Positions 53,269 through 55,769 of a stretch of DNA of 55,769 nt are shown piece after piece; within the stretch, counting starts at the first letter, position 1; each line of letters opens with the position of its first letter. This DNA is from JADLEX01 sp964586775 (lineage in GTDB: Bacteria; Lernaellota; Lernaellaia; JACKCT01): assembly GCA_964586775.1 (NCBI GenBank), contig CAZPJD010000165.1, positions 1-55,769 of the forward strand. Direction: 5' to 3'. The position numbers and the translations under genes were made by a program. A model generated the notes under the pieces. That model saw nothing but the letters and a program-made list of their open reading frames with translations. It was not told the origin of the DNA and did no database searches.

Positions 53269-53558
53269 CGTTCCCCTACCTCCGTCTTGGTGATTTCGTT
53301 CCTGTCCGGTCGCCGCCCCGCGTTGCGCTGCGGGTAAGTCGTTTCCGGTCGTGGTCAGGATTAAGCGGGGCGGAGTGGAGACGATCGACGTGGCGCAATG
53401 ATGACGAAACGGCAAATTCGACGTTCCATATCTTGAATTCGAGTGGCGAAATCCTGGTTTTCAGCGGCGAAAAGACGGTTTTTGGCGTCGAAAACGTGAA
53501 AACCGTGCGTCAAATTCGTGAATCGACGGCAGCAGCGCTCGTGCGTCCGAAGAAAATC

Positions 53559-53630
53559 GTTTCATCCGGTCAGTTTCAGATTGTTTCCGCGTGAAACGCA
53601 TTGAAACAATATCGGGTTTCGCCATGAAAC
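53559..53630. promoter_or_regulatory. Phased GTTTC/GAAAC operator array
   Basis: GTTTC occurs at 53559, 53573, 53583 and 53616, and GAAAC at 53593, 53603 and 53626. The central four half-sites (53573-53607) are exactly 10 bases apart and form a nested palindrome. The last pair, GTTTC-N5-GAAAC (53616-53630), has the same spacing as the inner pair (53583-53597) and ends five bases before the TTGACA box at 53636. The half-sites would fall on one face of the helix, as expected for a TetR-type dimer or paired dimers. Confidence 0.7.
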
Positions 53631-53635
53631 ACTAA

Positions 53636-53666
53636 TTGACATAACTATTGATTTTATAAGGATAAT
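53636..53666 (+). promoter_or_regulatory. Promoter candidate of the efflux operon
   Basis: TTGACA (53636-53641) is followed 19 bases later by GATAAT (53661-53666). The spacing is long, but the -35 box is perfect and the operator array abuts it. It lies about 56 bases before the TolC-like gene. Confidence 0.5.
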
Positions 53667-53722
53667 TACGATGGCACGGTTCTTGGGATACCCCCGGCGT
53701 TGTTTCTCGGGGAGCTCCCAAA

Positions 53723-55078
53723 ATGATTCGGATTTTCGTTCTTCTCACGATCTTCACGTTGATGGCCGGCGCGGCGTTGGCCCAGACGCTGTCGCTCGAC
53801 GACGCCCGCGCCAAGGCCGAGGCCGCCCATCCCGACCTGCGCGCCGCGCGGTTCGAGCGCGACGCGGCGCTGTGGCAGCTCACCGAGGCCGCCGGCAATT
53901 ACCTGCCCACGGGACGCGTCGAGGAGATCTACATGCGTTCCAACAACCCCGTGGCGGCGTTCGGCACCGACCTGAACCAAGGCACGTTTTCGCTGATGGA
54001 CTTTCAGATGTCGGACCCGAACGAGCCGGAGATCGCCGAGGACTACATCACGCGCCTGTCGGTCGATCAGCCGATCTTCGCGGGTGGGCGCATCACGTCG
54101 GGGGTCGTCGGTGCAGCGCACATGAAGGCCGCCGCCGAGCACAACGTGGCGCAGGCCGGGATGAATGTGCGTTTCGAGGTGGAGCGCGCGTATCTGGACG
54201 TGCTGCGCGTCTCGCGTTTCGTGGATCTGACGAAGCAGGTGGTGACGACGATGGAGCGCCACCGGCAGAGCGCGGGCGATGCCTTCGCGGGCGGGCTCGT
54301 GCTCGAAAGCGAGGTCTTGCAGGCCGACGTCTATTTGGCCCGCGCGCGCGTTTCGCAGCTCGAGGCCGAAAACAACAGCCGACTCGCGATGGCGAAGCTC
54401 AACTACCTGATGGGCGAGAACCAGGACGCGACGTGGGACCTCGTCGAGCCCTCGGCCGACGAGTGCGCGTTCCCCGCGACCGGGGAGCTGATCGATACGG
54501 CGTGGTCGCGCCGGGCGGATCTGGCCGGCATGGAGCGCCGCGTGAGCGCGGCCAAGGCCGGCAAGTTCGGCGCGGCGGGCGCGTTCCTGCCGCAGGTCGG
54601 CGTGCGCGGCGAATACGATTTCCACGACGAGGAAGACCTTTTCGGCGATCAGGCCGAGGACTGGACCGTATATGTCGCGGCGAAGTGGGAATTGTTCTCG
54701 GGATTTCGCGACGCGTCGCGAACCGCGAAGGCCGCCGCCGACCAGAAGGTCGCCGAGACGCGGCTGCGTCAGATGCGCGAGGGCATCGCGCTCGAAACGC
54801 GGCGTTACGCGCTCGAACTCGAATCGGCGAAACGCAAGCTCGACACCGCCCGCACGGCGGTGGCCCAGGCGACGCGGCATGTCGAGATCATGACCAACCG
54901 CTACGAGCAGGGTCTCGTGAAAATCGCCGAGCTGCTCGACGCGCAGACCGCGCAGACCGAGGCGCGCACCGGCGAACTGAATCTCACCTACGACCTCATG
55001 CTCGCGCGCCGCGCGCTGCTGCACGCGGTGGGCGCGACCGGCTGCGCCGACATTTCCGCAAACGCTTCGACCAACTGA
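53723..55078 (+). CDS. TolC-family outer-membrane channel
   Basis: A 451-residue outer-membrane efflux protein. A signal peptide ends at GAALAQ, followed by two long helical repeats. Each repeat has the coiled-coil pattern rich in Ala, Glu and Arg (LDDARAKAEAAHPDLRAARFERDAAL; later LRQMREGIALETRRYALELESAKRKLDTAR) and short beta strands (about 100-125 and 290-330: FGAAGAFLPQVGVRGEYDF). TolC-family proteins form trimeric exit ducts. The adaptor gene follows after 27 bases, and the inner-membrane RND pump probably lies beyond the window edge. Confidence 0.9.
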   Translation: MIRIFVLLTIFTLMAGAALAQTLSLDDARAKAEAAHPDLRAARFERDAALWQLTEAAGNYLPTGRVEEIYMRSNNPVAAFGTDLNQGTFSLMDFQMSDPNEPEIAEDYITRLSVDQPIFAGGRITSGVVGAAHMKAAAEHNVAQAGMNVRFEVERAYLDVLRVSRFVDLTKQVVTTMERHRQSAGDAFAGGLVLESEVLQADVYLARARVSQLEAENNSRLAMAKLNYLMGENQDATWDLVEPSADECAFPATGELIDTAWSRRADLAGMERRVSAAKAGKFGAAGAFLPQVGVRGEYDFHDEEDLFGDQAEDWTVYVAAKWELFSGFRDASRTAKAAADQKVAETRLRQMREGIALETRRYALELESAKRKLDTARTAVAQATRHVEIMTNRYEQGLVKIAELLDAQTAQTEARTGELNLTYDLMLARRALLHAVGATGCADISANASTN

Positions 55079-55105
55079 AACCCCAAGGTTTTTGAGGAGA
55101 CGACG

Positions 55106-55769
55106 ATGACGACGAAAAGGCGATTTTTTCCCGCGATGCTCGGCGCGGCGCTGCTCATGGGCGCGGCGGCGTGTTCCGGCTCGCACGACGGCGCCGCCCC
55201 CGCGCCCAAGCCCACCGCCGAGGTTGCGGTGCGCACCCTTTCCACGCAGTCCGGCGCGACGACCTTTCAGACCGTGGGCCGCGTAAAGAACGTGCGCGAG
55301 TCGGTGCTGACGAGCAAGGTGATGGGCACCGTGGTCGAGGTGCGCGTGAAGTCGGGCGACGCCGTGAAAAAGGGCGACCTGCTGATCCGCGTGGACGACC
55401 GCGACGTGCAGGGTCAGGTGCAGCAGGCGCGCGGCGGGCTCGCGCAGGCCGAGGCCGCGTACGCGATCGCCGAGACCAATCTCAAGCGCTTTGAGGGGCT
55501 ATTCGCCAAGGGAAGCGCAAGCCAGGCCGAGTTCGACAAGGCGCGCTTCGAGTTCGATTCGGCATCGGGCGCACTGCGGGCGGCGCGCGGCGCGGTGGCC
55601 ACCGCGGGCAGCGTGGCGGGCGAGGCCCGCGTCGCGGCGCCCTTCGATGGCCGCGTGGTGGACACGATGATCGAGCAGGGCGAGATGGTCGCCCCGGGCC
55701 GACCCCTCGTGAAGGTCGAGGGCGAATCGAAACTGGAATTCGAGACGACGGTGGACGAGCGCGACATCC
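55106..55769 (+). CDS. RND/HlyD-type periplasmic adaptor, 3' end cut by window edge
   Basis: A partial protein of about 221 residues seen. A signal peptide with a possible lipobox (AAAC) is followed by an adaptor core: a barrel-sandwich strand SKVMGTVVEVRVKSGDAVKKGDLLIRVDDRD, a helical hairpin (AQAEAAYAIAETNLKRFEGLFAKGSASQAEFDKA), then the second lipoyl half EARVAAPFDGRVVDTMIEQGEMVAPGRPL. This is the membrane-fusion component linking the TolC-like channel to an inner-membrane pump. ATG 55106 follows GAGGAG. The pump gene should follow. Confidence 0.92.
   Translation, partial: MTTKRRFFPAMLGAALLMGAAACSGSHDGAAPAPKPTAEVAVRTLSTQSGATTFQTVGRVKNVRESVLTSKVMGTVVEVRVKSGDAVKKGDLLIRVDDRDVQGQVQQARGGLAQAEAAYAIAETNLKRFEGLFAKGSASQAEFDKARFEFDSASGALRAARGAVATAGSVAGEARVAAPFDGRVVDTMIEQGEMVAPGRPLVKVEGESKLEFETTVDERDI

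Larger units (their letters stand above)
53269..53722. other. Divergent intergenic region
   Basis: 454 bases between the lipoprotein-receptor-TonB operon (minus) and the efflux operon (plus). No gene is supported. It contains a hairpin-like pair (ACGGTTTT and AAAACCGT, about 53473-53505), the GTTTC/GAAAC array (53559-53630) and an efflux promoter candidate. It is more AT-rich toward 53640. Confidence 0.6.

Overview
This 55.8 kb window comes from a GC-rich, Gram-negative chromosome. An outer membrane is implied by a TonB-dependent receptor with its TonB, a TolC-type channel with a periplasmic adaptor, a phosphoheptose isomerase for LPS core heptose, and at least ten predicted lipoproteins. A receiver-DUF4388 protein and many exported lipoproteins with an Asp-rich linker after the lipobox cysteine point to a Myxococcota or former 'Deltaproteobacteria' lineage, or a related uncultivated phylum. 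That placement is inference; no rRNA is present. The gene content is chromosomal housekeeping plus envelope functions. I found no prophage, insertion sequence, CRISPR array or integrase.

Layout. 1-5 kb (minus strand): a truncated receiver-DUF4388 protein, a deoxyhypusine-synthase-like gene coupled to gmhA, and three translationally coupled Cys-rich lipoprotein paralogues. 5-8.6 kb: an SCP2-like protein, a split transketolase, tRNA-Lys(TTT) and a single-domain response regulator. 8.8-16.5 kb (plus): an SRPBCC protein, a lysine 5,6-aminomutase alpha subunit without its beta partner, a dihaem cytochrome c, a GH2 lipoprotein, recR and an unknown membrane-anchored protein. 16.5-20.9 kb: a DUF4143 ATPase, an acyl-CoA dehydrogenase and a membrane M28 peptidase. 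20.9-25.6 kb (minus): a complete branched-chain amino acid ABC transporter in the order livM-livH-livK-livG-livF. 26-31 kb: an alpha/beta hydrolase, a DUF697 protein coupled to a small Asp-rich protein ending in GCGC, and two overlapping beta-propeller lipoproteins. 31-42 kb: a hybrid histidine kinase, a ceramidase-like lipoprotein, a polysaccharide deacetylase-GNAT-envelope protein run, a sulfatase-fold lipoprotein, a periplasmic START-like protein and a ParA-type ATPase. 42-48 kb: a histone-H1-like protein with tRNA-Leu(TAA), then aspS-asnS-alpha/beta hydrolase. 48-53.3 kb (minus): an operon of beta-helix-like lipoprotein, TonB-dependent receptor and TonB. 53.7 kb to the end (plus): a TolC-family channel and an RND adaptor, preceded by a phased operator array.

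Many neighbouring genes overlap by 1 to 16 bases (ATGA, GTGA, TGATG), so translational coupling is common. Sigma-70-like promoters can be read in front of several transcription units (aspS, the beta-propeller pair, livM, the M28 peptidase, the tRNA genes).

The parts that look least described are: the DUF697/Asp-rich GCGC pair with oppositely charged tails; the GTTTC/GAAAC array before the efflux genes; the tandem Cys-rich lipoproteins; the GT-rich element just after two stop codons; and the Asp-rich linker shared by the lipoproteins.
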